Assembly (NCBI GenBank): GCA_023230065.1
Contig: JALNYB010000062.1
Span: forward strand, 1-7,346
Source of the DNA: Candidatus Methanomethylophilaceae archaeon
GTDB taxonomy: Archaea; Thermoplasmatota; Thermoplasmata; Methanomassiliicoccales; Methanomethylophilaceae
DNA length: 7,346 bases
Direction of reading: 5' to 3'
Under the pieces are notes generated by a model. That model did not search any database and had not been told where the DNA came from. It saw only the letters and a list, made by a program, of their open reading frames with translations. A program made the position numbers and the translations under genes. This document shows, piece by piece, positions 1 to 5,476 of this stretch (position 1 is the stretch's first letter; each line of letters opens with the position of its first letter).

Positions 1-316
1 CATGAGGATGTCTTCCCATCAATATGGCTTCTGCCACAGTCATTGAGAATACGCTGAATGCAGAATTCGGTACATATGCCATGATTTGGGCAAGATCCAA
101 AAGATGCATATCCTGAACGTCGATATCATTGATGTATATGTGACCTGAAGTCGGTTTCAAAAGTTTATTTATGCATTTTATTAAAGTCGTTTTACCGACA
201 CCATTTGGTCCCAATATACAAACGAGATTGGATCCTCCGATCTTAAGCGATATGTTAGAGAACACACTGCAATTACCATAACTGAATGACATATTCTCCA
301 TTCTGATCTCCGTCAT
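1..316 (-). CDS. ABC transporter ATP-binding protein, FecE/BtuD type (3' part beyond window)
   Basis: This is the first 105 codons of the nucleotide-binding subunit of a metal-complex/corrinoid-type importer, which would hydrolyse ATP on the cytoplasmic face. The ATG at 316-314 overlaps the permease stop codon (ATGA at 313-316), so the two genes are probably translationally coupled and made in equal amounts. The visible protein has the usual first strand with an aromatic A-loop candidate (Tyr13), a Walker A motif GPNGVGKTT at residues 36-44, and the stretch after the Q-loop, [13 protein letters not shown], typical of the FecE/BtuD/FhuC family. The signature motif, Walker B and the switch histidine lie off the left edge. 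The Q-loop position normally reads VPQ but here reads VPN (Asn84, bases 65-67), which is unusual. Family assignment is firm. The substrate (siderophore iron, haem or cobamide) cannot be told from this part. Confidence 0.93.
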   Translation of the reverse strand, partial: MTEIRMENMSFSYGNCSVFSNISLKIGGSNLVCILGPNGVGKTTLIKCINKLLKPTSGHIYINDIDVQDMHLLDLAQIMAYVPNSAFSVFSMTVAEAILMGRHPH

Positions 317-1398
317 GACCAGATCTCCTTGTTATTACGAAGTATGAGGAACATGAACAACGGACCTCCGATGCATGCGGTTATCACTCCGACAGGCAAC
401 ATCAACGGGGCTGTTATCGTCCTTGCAATGATATCAGATACCAACAGAAGTAATGCACCGAAAACAGCTGACCCAGGTATCAGATACTTGTTGTCTGCCC
501 CTATTATGGCTCTAGCAATATGCGGTGCAACAAGCCCTACGAATCCAATTATTCCTGTAAAACTTACCACGGCCGCCGCCATCAATGTTATTACCATCAG
601 AACTACCAATCTCTTACGATCAACATTGACACCAAGTGTTTTGGCACTCTCATCACCGATGCCCATTATATTCAATTGATTGGCCATGTATTGAACATAA
701 ATAGAACCAGATACAGTTATTATCAAAACGATCAGAAGTTCATTGAAATCTATACCATCCAATGATCCGACCATCCAAGAATAGACAGCAGAAAGATCTT
801 CCGGATCTGCGATCAACATAAAAAGCTGAGTCAATGCGTTGAATAGATACATAAGAGATATGCCGCACAGGATCATCATTGTTGGTGTGGCTTTCCTGAA
901 CTTACTCAAAAACAATATCACCAATGCAGGTATGGTTGCAAAAATGAATGCGTTCACCACAACGCCTCCGCCCGATACCAACTCAAATCCTAAAATTATA
1001 GCCAATGCCGCACCGAATCCGGCTCCGGACGAAATACCCATGGTATATGGATCCGCCAACGGATTCTTCATCATACTTTGCATCGCAGTACCACACACTG
1101 CAAGTGCAAATCCACAAACAAGAGCCCCCAATATTCTTGGCAACCTCAAATTAATGACTATGTGTGCAGCCGTTGGATCAGACTGTGCCTGACCTGTGAT
1201 AGCATTCCAAATAATCTGATATACTTCACCTGCGGAGATATTATATGAACCCAATGTCGCAGAATATATCATTACCAAAAAACATGCTATAATACAGATT
1301 ATTATGAAAGATACGCGCTTGACAACTGTCTTTCTGTACGTCTGTTTGAATGTGGATATACCCTCTGCTTCACCAGACGTTTTCGTTTTCAAAATCAT
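313..1398 (-). CDS. FecCD-family ABC transporter permease (iron-complex/cobamide type)
   Basis: A 361-residue polytopic membrane protein of the FecCD/BtuC family, which forms the translocation pore of importers for siderophore-iron, haem or cobalamin. After a charged N-terminal tail (residues 1-28) the first membrane segment spans about 30-47. Family landmarks follow in order: LRLPR at 84-88, the conserved [12 protein letters not shown] at 112-123, GVNVDRKR at 256-263 (the region that contacts the ATPase), [12 protein letters not shown] at 285-296, and a C-terminal [14 protein letters not shown] helix. The length is slightly above the usual 330-350 residues because of the N-terminal tail. The ATG at 1398 was chosen because a TATA-like element lies about 30 bp upstream and no better start follows before the first helix. 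It is the first gene of an operon with the ATPase. A substrate-binding protein gene, often adjacent in such loci, is not present upstream here. The substrate is unresolved. Confidence 0.95.
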   Translation of the reverse strand: MILKTKTSGEAEGISTFKQTYRKTVVKRVSFIIICIIACFLVMIYSATLGSYNISAGEVYQIIWNAITGQAQSDPTAAHIVINLRLPRILGALVCGFALAVCGTAMQSMMKNPLADPYTMGISSGAGFGAALAIILGFELVSGGGVVVNAFIFATIPALVILFLSKFRKATPTMMILCGISLMYLFNALTQLFMLIADPEDLSAVYSWMVGSLDGIDFNELLIVLIITVSGSIYVQYMANQLNIMGIGDESAKTLGVNVDRKRLVVLMVITLMAAAVVSFTGIIGFVGLVAPHIARAIIGADNKYLIPGSAVFGALLLLVSDIIARTITAPLMLPVGVITACIGGPLFMFLILRNNKEIWS

Positions 1399-1423
1399 TA
1401 ATCTATTCCTGCGTCTCGGTATT

Positions 1424-1438
1424 GTATTATATTATTAA
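1424..1438 (-). promoter_or_regulatory. TATA-like promoter of the permease-ATPase operon
   Basis: Read on the minus strand this is AATAATATAATAC. Its centre is about 30-34 bp upstream of the permease ATG, which would place transcription start about 4-8 nt before the ATG, giving a very short leader as is common in archaea. The match is by eye, and the surrounding DNA is AT-rich, so chance matches are easy. Confidence 0.45.
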
Positions 1439-1460
1439 TGTATTACTATTTGTAAAAAAA

Positions 1461-1479
1461 GTATGCATTAAAATCATAC
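1461..1479. promoter_or_regulatory. Imperfect palindrome upstream of the permease promoter, possible operator
   Basis: A 19-bp dyad with arms GTATG and CATAC; 7 of 9 base pairs match around a central base. It lies 63-81 bp upstream of the permease start and about 25 bp upstream of the proposed TATA box, a place where an activator or a metal- or corrinoid-responsive regulator could bind. No known operator consensus is recognised in it, and only one copy was seen. In AT-rich DNA a dyad of this quality can arise by chance. Confidence 0.22.
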
Positions 1480-1844
1480 CTTTTAAAAATAATCAGATAA
1501 TACACATATTAGATGAAACACCTGGCATAAAAGATAAATGAAAATGAAAAAAATACAAATTTAGATACCGTTGCCTCTTGTTCGTTCCCATTACCAAAAT
1601 AACGAATTAAGGTCTCGTGAACAATTTATACTGAATTTTATTGCTATGTTTTAATCTTACACTGCTTTCCAGTTTGTAAAATGTTTATTATCTCACTGAT
1701 ATCTGCATATTCATACAATACACAATAGAACGCCGGCCTTATCATATCCTTACAATGACTCAAAATAAACCGCAGAATATATTACAGGATTCGTCTGATG
1801 GAGACCTAACAAGAAATAAGATTTGAGTCTTATACTTGAACTCG
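1480..1844. other. Non-coding stretch; no convincing gene
   Basis: About 365 bp of AT-rich DNA between the permease promoter region and the terminator of the tRNA gene. No RNA gene was recognised. The best coding candidate is a minus-strand frame at 1644-1745 (33 codons, ATG start, TAG stop) beginning MIRPAFYCVLYEYADISEI. It has a TATA-like TAATATAT at 1777-1784 about 35 bp upstream. An AAGGA sits just upstream, but it ends only 1 nt before the ATG, too close for an ordinary ribosome binding site. Minus-strand poly-T runs of seven occur at 1547-1553 and at 1454-1460, and either could end a short transcript. A decayed gene or a small unannotated peptide are both possible; neither is shown. Confidence 0.5.
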
Positions 1845-1852
1845 AAAAAAAA
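1845..1852 (-). terminator. Poly-T terminator after tRNA-Leu
   Basis: A run of eight T on the minus strand, about 75 nt beyond the mature 3' end of tRNA-Leu. Archaeal RNA polymerase ends transcription at oligo-T tracts without needing a hairpin. A shorter T5 run lies closer to the tRNA, near 1887-1891, so termination may occur at either. Confidence 0.4.
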
Positions 1853-1927
1853 TTACTATCGATGCGAGATTCCCGAATACAAGATAAAAACACTCAAAAC
1901 CCAAAATTTCTGAATAACTAAGAATAG

Positions 1928-2011
1928 TGCGAGGGTTGGGATTTGAACCCAAGGACCACTAAGGACTAGGCCCTCAACCTAGCGTCGTTGGCCATGCTTG
2001 ACTACCCTCGC
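1928..2011 (-). tRNA. tRNA-Leu (anticodon GAG)
   Basis: The minus strand folds into a complete class II tRNA. The acceptor stem pairs GCGAGGG with CCCTCGC, followed by discriminator A at 1928. The D stem is GTC/GAC. The anticodon arm is CTAGG-TTGAGGG-CCTAG, giving anticodon GAG, which reads the leucine codons CUC and CUU. A 13-nt variable arm contains a short CC/GG stem, and the T arm is TTGGG-TTCAAAT-CCCAA. The long variable arm and GAG anticodon agree on leucine. CCA is not encoded (the DNA continues CTAT after the discriminator), as is common in archaea. No intron is seen. The gene begins 67 nt after the stop of the radical SAM gene on the same strand. Confidence 0.96.
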
Positions 2012-2034
2012 AACAATAACCCGATAAGAACGCA

Positions 2035-2043
2035 CTTAATAAG
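2035..2043 (-). promoter_or_regulatory. TATA box of tRNA-Leu
   Basis: CTTATTAAG on the minus strand is centred 28 bp upstream of the first base of the mature tRNA, close to the usual archaeal spacing, and is preceded by an A-rich tract. This suggests the tRNA has its own promoter even though it lies just behind the radical SAM gene. Read-through from that gene is not excluded, because no T-run on the minus strand separates them. Confidence 0.5.
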
Positions 2044-2078
2044 CTTTTTTATTACGCAGTCGAAAGACAGACATAATA

Positions 2079-3209
2079 TCAACGAATGCCAGATAAAATA
2101 CTTCTAAACAACCACACAGTTCTGTTAATGTTCGCCAATTCTCTTACTTTGTCTTCCTTTTCCAACAATATGCATCCGCCCGAATGATCGCCTTCTAATA
2201 GACCTTCCTTACGAAGTTCCGAGAACAATTTAGATCTTAATACATCTTCAAGACTGCTATTGATCAAATTAACATCCGAATAAGGAGATGCAGGACACGC
2301 CTCGGCATCTCCATATGGATTGATATGGAAAAACCCTCTGCCTGCCCCCAAACACCCTCCTAAAAATTTCTCATCGCCTGGAAATGACATGAACATCATG
2401 TCATCATACTTTGATCTTAACGTACCCAAACGAACTTCCATTGATCTTCTGGTGACATCGGTAGGTGCCATACTCGTGGATTCTGGTTTCACAGGTATGA
2501 ACTCGATGAAGAATAAAATCCTACAACCGAGTTCATGAAGCATAGATATGAATTCTTCTGATGTGACTTCATCTGTCTTACCTTCCATCAATGTAACAGA
2601 TACCCCGTAGAACAATATGTTATCTCTGAGTTTAACCATCTTCTCGATCACTGTATCATATGTGCCTGCCCCTCTGCGTTCATCCGTACTCTCCCTATTG
2701 CCTTCGAGACTGAAGATCGGTATGAGGTTCCTATATTTTTTGAACATACGAAGATATGTATCATCGATCATCGTACCGTTTGTAAATATAGGAAATACCG
2801 TATTTTTCATCTTACCTGCCGCTTCTAAGATATCCTTTCTCATCAATGGTTCTCCGCCTGCCAAAATATTGAATGATATTCCTAGACCCTCTGCTTGACT
2901 GAAAACAGACCTCCAATTATCGATCCCCATTTCTACCTTCTGCGGCTTTCCGCATATACCATTGGCTCTGGCGTAACATCCTTTACAAAAAAGATTGCAT
3001 GATGTTGTGATACTTGAGATCAAGAATGCCGGGATGTGAAGCCCCTTTGTTTCATATTCGATTCTCAATCTGTTCGCTTTTTTAACAGATATGCCGAATT
3101 TTATCAAAAAAGCCATTTCCTTAGGATCCTTGATTGAAGATCTTAACACGTTCGACACCAATCTATCTGCGAATGACCCCATATAATCCGTAAGTTCATT
3201 AGTATCCAT
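2079..3209 (-). CDS. Radical SAM protein with SPASM/Twitch-like C-terminal tail
   Basis: A 376-residue radical S-adenosylmethionine enzyme. The N-terminal helical region (1-60) leads into the core at about 61-270, with the [4Fe-4S]-binding cysteines C71, C75 and C78 (CNLFCKGCYARAN, the canonical CX3CX2C), the SAM-binding GGEPL at 118-122, and a SLEG strand at 167-170. The C-terminal part has C286, G300 and C305, matching the CX9-15GX4C opening of SPASM domains, and a later C346. The full SPASM cysteine set is missing, so at most one auxiliary cluster seems likely. Such enzymes often modify peptides or small metabolites, but the substrate is unknown and no precursor peptide gene is adjacent. 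The ATG at 3209 shares one base with the tetR stop (TGATG), so translation is coupled and expression should follow the regulator. The product could equally be an undescribed cofactor or lipid enzyme. Confidence 0.93.
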   Translation of the reverse strand: MDTNELTDYMGSFADRLVSNVLRSSIKDPKEMAFLIKFGISVKKANRLRIEYETKGLHIPAFLISSITTSCNLFCKGCYARANGICGKPQKVEMGIDNWRSVFSQAEGLGISFNILAGGEPLMRKDILEAAGKMKNTVFPIFTNGTMIDDTYLRMFKKYRNLIPIFSLEGNRESTDERRGAGTYDTVIEKMVKLRDNILFYGVSVTLMEGKTDEVTSEEFISMLHELGCRILFFIEFIPVKPESTSMAPTDVTRRSMEVRLGTLRSKYDDMMFMSFPGDEKFLGGCLGAGRGFFHINPYGDAEACPASPYSDVNLINSSLEDVLRSKLFSELRKEGLLEGDHSGGCILLEKEDKVRELANINRTVWLFRSILSGIR

Positions 3210-3775
3210 CAGAGAACATCCCCCATAAAGAGATCCAATTGTTTGGTTATGAATAATCTACGCTGATTCTTATCGTAAAGATCGATACCAGAATACTCTT
3301 TGAAATCGGAACTGCGATAAAAGATCAATTGTAAAAAACTCACCAATTGATAAGATATGACTCTGCATTCAGATTCTGTCTTTCTATCGCCGAAATATTC
3401 TTTCAGCAGATTCACAAGATACATAGGAATCTCGATCCTGTCCTTTAATATCATATCGGGAATGTAAGCTTTCGTGTACTTATCGAACGCTATCTCCTTT
3501 TCACACATCTCCTGAAGGAAATCATAAATGACCTTTCTGGGATTTCCTGTACCTGTGCGAAGATATCCTCCTTTAACAGTGACATCAGATATTATGTGGT
3601 CTATCTCGCTTCTAAGCAATTCATCCTTGGTACCGAAATAGTAATTGATCATTGCAGGATTCACATCAGCTTCAGAAGCTATTGCTCTCGTCGTTACTTT
3701 TTCCACATCATCGCAGTTTATCAGCAAGGTCCTCGTTGCCAATCTGATCTTGTCTTTTATTTCATCGCAGTTCAT
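3209..3775 (-). CDS. TetR/AcrR-family transcriptional regulator
   Basis: A 188-residue DNA-binding regulator, the normal length for TetR proteins. The N-terminal helix-turn-helix spans about residues 27-50 (TTRAIASEADVNP, then the hallmark NYYFGTKDELL). The rest is the variable helical domain that dimerises and binds a ligand; no ligand can be named. It is the first gene of a two-gene unit with the radical SAM protein, whose start codon overlaps its stop. A 25-bp palindrome at 3788-3812 covers the likely TATA element, which suggests the protein represses its own unit and releases it when the ligand appears. The ATG at 3775 is favoured because the TATA-like site is centred about 25 bp upstream, which would give a leaderless message, and because the next methionine falls inside the DNA-binding domain. 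Confidence 0.93.
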   Translation of the reverse strand: MNCDEIKDKIRLATRTLLINCDDVEKVTTRAIASEADVNPAMINYYFGTKDELLRSEIDHIISDVTVKGGYLRTGTGNPRKVIYDFLQEMCEKEIAFDKYTKAYIPDMILKDRIEIPMYLVNLLKEYFGDRKTESECRVISYQLVSFLQLIFYRSSDFKEYSGIDLYDKNQRRLFITKQLDLFMGDVL

Positions 3776-3787
3776 TATAAAACCTGA

Positions 3788-3812
3788 TTAAACATGTATT
3801 AAACACATTTAA
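3788..3812. promoter_or_regulatory. Operator 1: palindrome over the tetR promoter
   Basis: A 25-bp AT-rich site beginning TTAAACATG and ending CATTTAA, 22 of 25 bases identical to the second copy at 3856-3880. It lies 13-37 bp upstream of the tetR start and includes the minus-strand TATA-like TTTAATAC (3796-3803). A protein bound here would block TBP. Adjacency to a TetR gene and the repeated dyad make autoregulation the natural reading. The exact footprint is inferred. Confidence 0.68.
3796..3803 (-). promoter_or_regulatory. TATA-like element of the tetR-radical SAM unit
   Basis: Minus-strand TTTAATAC is centred about 25 bp before the tetR ATG, so transcription would start at or next to the start codon. 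The other TATA-like run, TTTTATAA at 3776-3783, touches the ATG and is too close to serve this start. Confidence 0.42.
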
Positions 3813-3855
3813 TTATTGATATTTATTTATTTCCTATTTTCAAATATTCAACTAT

Positions 3856-3880
3856 TTAAACATGTATTAAATATGTTTAA
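3856..3880. promoter_or_regulatory. Operator 2: palindrome upstream of rnpB promoter
   Basis: The stronger of the two copies: half-sites TTAAACAT and ATGTTTAA flank a 9-bp centre, with 10 of 12 base pairs symmetrical. Its centre lies 68 bp from the centre of operator 1. It ends about 20 bp before the rnpB TATA box and 48 bp before the RNA. It could serve co-operative repression of tetR, a second tetR promoter, or an effect on rnpB. Confidence 0.68.
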
Positions 3881-3900
3881 CAAAAATATGATAGACAATG

Positions 3901-3910
3901 CTTAATATAT
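3901..3910 (+). promoter_or_regulatory. rnpB: TATA box of rnpB
   Basis: CTTAATATAT is centred about 23-25 bp upstream of the P1 helix of the RNase P RNA, which fits an archaeal promoter that starts transcription at or close to the RNA's 5' end. Confidence 0.55.
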
Positions 3911-3928
3911 CCAATCCATAAATCCAAC

Positions 3929-4229
3929 GTCAAGACCGAGAGGGCGGCCGACGGTAGGACTTTTGTCCAGCTGAGGAACTTCCCTCCTCCATAGAGCAAG
4001 ATGAGCCGAGAAATTCGGCAAGGCGAGAGCTTTGGCAAGGGCCCAGAAACGACACAGCTTCGGTAAACAGGATGATCTGCTGACAGTGACATTCCCGAAG
4101 ATTTGGTGAAACGGCGACACCTCATCGGAGCAAACTCATACAGCCGGGATGAGCTGCTCGGGACCGGCGGGTAGAGCGCATAGTCGAATGCTGCCTGAAA
4201 CAGAAGGGGGGGTACTACTCGGACTTGAC
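3929..4229 (+). ncRNA. rnpB: RNase P RNA (catalytic RNA, archaeal)
   Basis: The RNA subunit that cleaves 5' leaders from precursor tRNAs. The ends pair as helix P1: GTCAAGaCCGAG (3929-3940) with CTCGGaCTTGAC (4218-4229), with one A-A mismatch. P2 pairs GGGCGGC (3942-3948) with GCTGCCT (4190-4196). A hairpin GGAC-TTTT-GTCC (3957-3968) lies in P3. P4 pairs TCCCTCC (3981-3987) with seven G (4206-4212). Conserved regions are visible: CR-I GAGGAAcTTCC (from 3973), CR-II/III CAGAAACGAC...CGGTAAAC (4044-4068), CR-IV GGAGCAAACTC (4127-4137), and CR-V ACAGAAGG (4200-4207). The length of about 300 nt and the sudden rise in GC fit. The ends are set by P1 and may be a few bases off. The type A or type M subclass was not worked out. 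Frames open across this stretch on either strand are not genes. Confidence 0.93.
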
Positions 4230-4231
4230 AC

Positions 4232-4236
4232 TTTTT
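4232..4236 (+). terminator. Oligo-T terminator of rnpB
   Basis: Five T immediately after the 3' strand of P1 (two bases beyond it), the expected place for archaeal oligo-T termination. The tract is short, so some read-through into the phosphatase gene is possible. Confidence 0.5.
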
Positions 4237-4240
4237 CAAT

Positions 4241-4257
4241 CTATAAACTTTTATCAT
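4241..4257 (+). promoter_or_regulatory. TATA-like promoter of the HAD phosphatase gene
   Basis: CTATAAAC (4241-4248) and the neighbouring TTTTATCAT (4249-4257) are two overlapping TATA-like choices. The first predicts a start near 4271, the second near 4279, so both favour the ATG at 4279 with little or no leader. Confidence 0.45.
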
Positions 4258-4278
4258 ATGTTACCATCTCTTTGCATT

Positions 4279-4959
4279 ATGGCACTGGATCCCAAATACA
4301 AGGCTGTCGGTTTTGACATGGATGGCACTTTCATGAAAACAAAGGTTGACTATGTAAAATTAGCCAATGTGATGTTCGATGAGATGGTGACAATGGGCGT
4401 TCCAGAATCTGCAATTAACAGAAAAGATGGCTCTAAATTCGAATTGGACAGCGGCATCAATTGGCTCATAGAACATGGAAGAGAGGCGGATGTGTACACT
4501 ATTCAAGGCCGCGTATCGAAAAAAGCTACAGCAGTCGAAATGGAAAACGCCAATATTGCTAAACCATTCAACGGAGCACCAGAAGTCTTATCATTATTAA
4601 AGAAAAAAGGATATAAAGTGGGCATTCTAACAAGAGGAGGTCGCGCCTATGCAGAACGCATACTCCGCATAAACGGCCTTTATGATGAATTCGATGCCAT
4701 CATTGCAAGAGATGATTTCCCTGAAGAAGAAGCCAAACCCTCCCCTAAAGCCATGTACAATCTTGCGTGTGCTCTAAATGTCAAACCCGAAGAGATCTTA
4801 TTCATAGGCGACCACAAATTCGATTGGTTAACTGCGAAAGACTCCGGTGCAGGATTCTACGGCGTACTGTGTGGCGGATACACATCTGAAGATTGGAAAA
4901 GGGCCGGAGATAATATCGATACAATCAACGACGTGAAAGATCTGCTGAATAAAATTTGA
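4279..4959 (+). CDS. HAD-superfamily phosphatase (phosphoglycolate phosphatase-like)
   Basis: A 226-residue soluble hydrolase of the haloacid dehalogenase superfamily. All four motifs are intact. Motif I is FDMDGT with nucleophile D13 and general acid D15. Motif II is GILTRGG with T118. Motif III is AKPSPK with K153. Motif IV is FIGDHKFD with D178 and D182 for Mg2+. The roughly 100 residues between motifs I and II form a helical C1-type cap, as in phosphoglycolate phosphatases, pyrophosphatase PpaX and beta-phosphoglucomutases. Lack of the mutase's usual signature favours a phosphatase, but the substrate is not predictable. The ATG at 4279 is preferred over the in-frame ATG at 4258 because of the TATA spacing and because the protein then begins eight residues before the first core strand. 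A TTG at 4225 would lie inside rnpB. The last 35 bases overlap the end of the convergent acetyltransferase gene. Confidence 0.9.
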   Translation: MALDPKYKAVGFDMDGTFMKTKVDYVKLANVMFDEMVTMGVPESAINRKDGSKFELDSGINWLIEHGREADVYTIQGRVSKKATAVEMENANIAKPFNGAPEVLSLLKKKGYKVGILTRGGRAYAERILRINGLYDEFDAIIARDDFPEEEAKPSPKAMYNLACALNVKPEEILFIGDHKFDWLTAKDSGAGFYGVLCGGYTSEDWKRAGDNIDTINDVKDLLNKI

Positions 4960-5410
4960 GTACAACGTCTTTATTCAACCAAATATTTTCTGCGTTTATC
5001 TGACGATCTAGATAATTGAGATCTGGTCTTTCTTTGAATCCGCGAGCCTTCCAAAATTCATTGGCTTTTTCATTATCAGAAAATGCCACCAATGCCACCT
5101 TATTGACATGCATCGCTTCTAACCTCGTTATAAGTGTCTCGATAAGCGTCGTACCTACATTGTGTCCACGATGATCTTTATCGACAATAAAATGATAGAT
5201 ATATGCTCTACGCCCGTCAAATCCGCACATTATGACACCTATCACTCTCTCGCCGTCAACAGCAACCAGACAGGTATCAGGATTCCTTTCCAAGAATATC
5301 CTTATTCCGTTCATGGAATCATCAATGCTCATCACACCGATACCTGGTGAATCGAACCACATATTGTAAACCGTTTCGTAGTCTGTAATTGCCATATTGC
5401 GGATCTGCAT
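4925..5410 (-). CDS. GNAT-family N-acetyltransferase
   Basis: A 161-residue acetyl-CoA-dependent acetyltransferase of the GNAT fold. After a first strand and helices (residues 1-45), the strands LVAVDGERVIGVIMCG (48-63) and AYIYHFIVDKDHRG lead into the acetyl-CoA pyrophosphate loop RGHNVG (81-86). The later segment ending NEKANEFWKARGF (104-116) is the usual motif B. The length suits a small RimI-like or amino-/small-molecule acetyltransferase, and the substrate is unknown. The ATG at 5410 is chosen because AAAGGA lies 9 nt upstream; an in-frame TTG at 5440 would overlap the promoter and add ten atypical residues. It lies 61 bp behind the FAD oxidase on the same strand. Its 3' end overlaps the convergent HAD gene by 35 bp. 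Confidence 0.88.
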   Translation of the reverse strand: MQIRNMAITDYETVYNMWFDSPGIGVMSIDDSMNGIRIFLERNPDTCLVAVDGERVIGVIMCGFDGRRAYIYHFIVDKDHRGHNVGTTLIETLITRLEAMHVNKVALVAFSDNEKANEFWKARGFKERPDLNYLDRQINAENIWLNKDVVLKFYSADLSRR

Positions 5411-5414
5411 GACA

Positions 5415-5437
5415 CTCCGTCCTTTAAAATTATAAAA
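5415..5437 (-). promoter_or_regulatory. Ribosome binding site and TATA-like element of the GNAT gene
   Basis: On the minus strand, TTTTATAA (5430-5437) is followed by AAAGGA (5420-5425), which ends 9 nt before the ATG, and GGAG (5415-5418), which ends 4 nt before it. The Shine-Dalgarno match decides the start codon at 5410. If it is used, transcription must begin further upstream, perhaps from the TACATAAAT region near 5445-5453, and the TTTTATAA would not be the active TATA box. Confidence 0.4.
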
Positions 5438-5452
5438 CAAAAAGATTTATGT

Positions 5453-5476
5453 AAAAAGTTTAGTAATAATATTACT
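5453..5476 (-). terminator. Weak terminator candidate after the FAD oxidase
   Basis: A perfect dyad AGTAATA/TATTACT around one base (5462-5476) overlaps the oxidase stop codon (TAA at 5474-5472) and is followed, four bases after the dyad, by a T5 run (5453-5457). It could end oxidase transcription, or be a regulator site, or simply be AT-rich chance. Read-through into the GNAT gene is possible. Confidence 0.28.

Noticed and set aside
329..1541. Plus-strand open frames opposite and just beyond the permease gene
   Set aside because: They are antisense to conserved FecCD motifs. The 63-codon frame at 1350-1541 begins inside the permease gene and crosses its promoter, with no family resemblance.
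1847..1893. Possible tRNA-like remnant next to the tRNA gene (GATGCGAGATTCCCG)
   Set aside because: Only a few bases recall a tRNA acceptor or T arm. No second stem can be paired, so it is most likely chance.
3877..4257. Open frames of 72 and 126 codons on the minus strand
   Set aside because: They lie antisense to the RNase P RNA, whose helices and conserved regions explain the sequence and its GC content. The translations resemble no protein and lack a promoter.
4225..4278. Earlier start of the HAD phosphatase at TTG 4225 or ATG 4258
   Set aside because: TTG 4225 falls inside helix P1 of rnpB, and both would lie upstream of or inside the predicted transcription start region. The ATG at 4279 fits the TATA spacing and the family's N-terminus.
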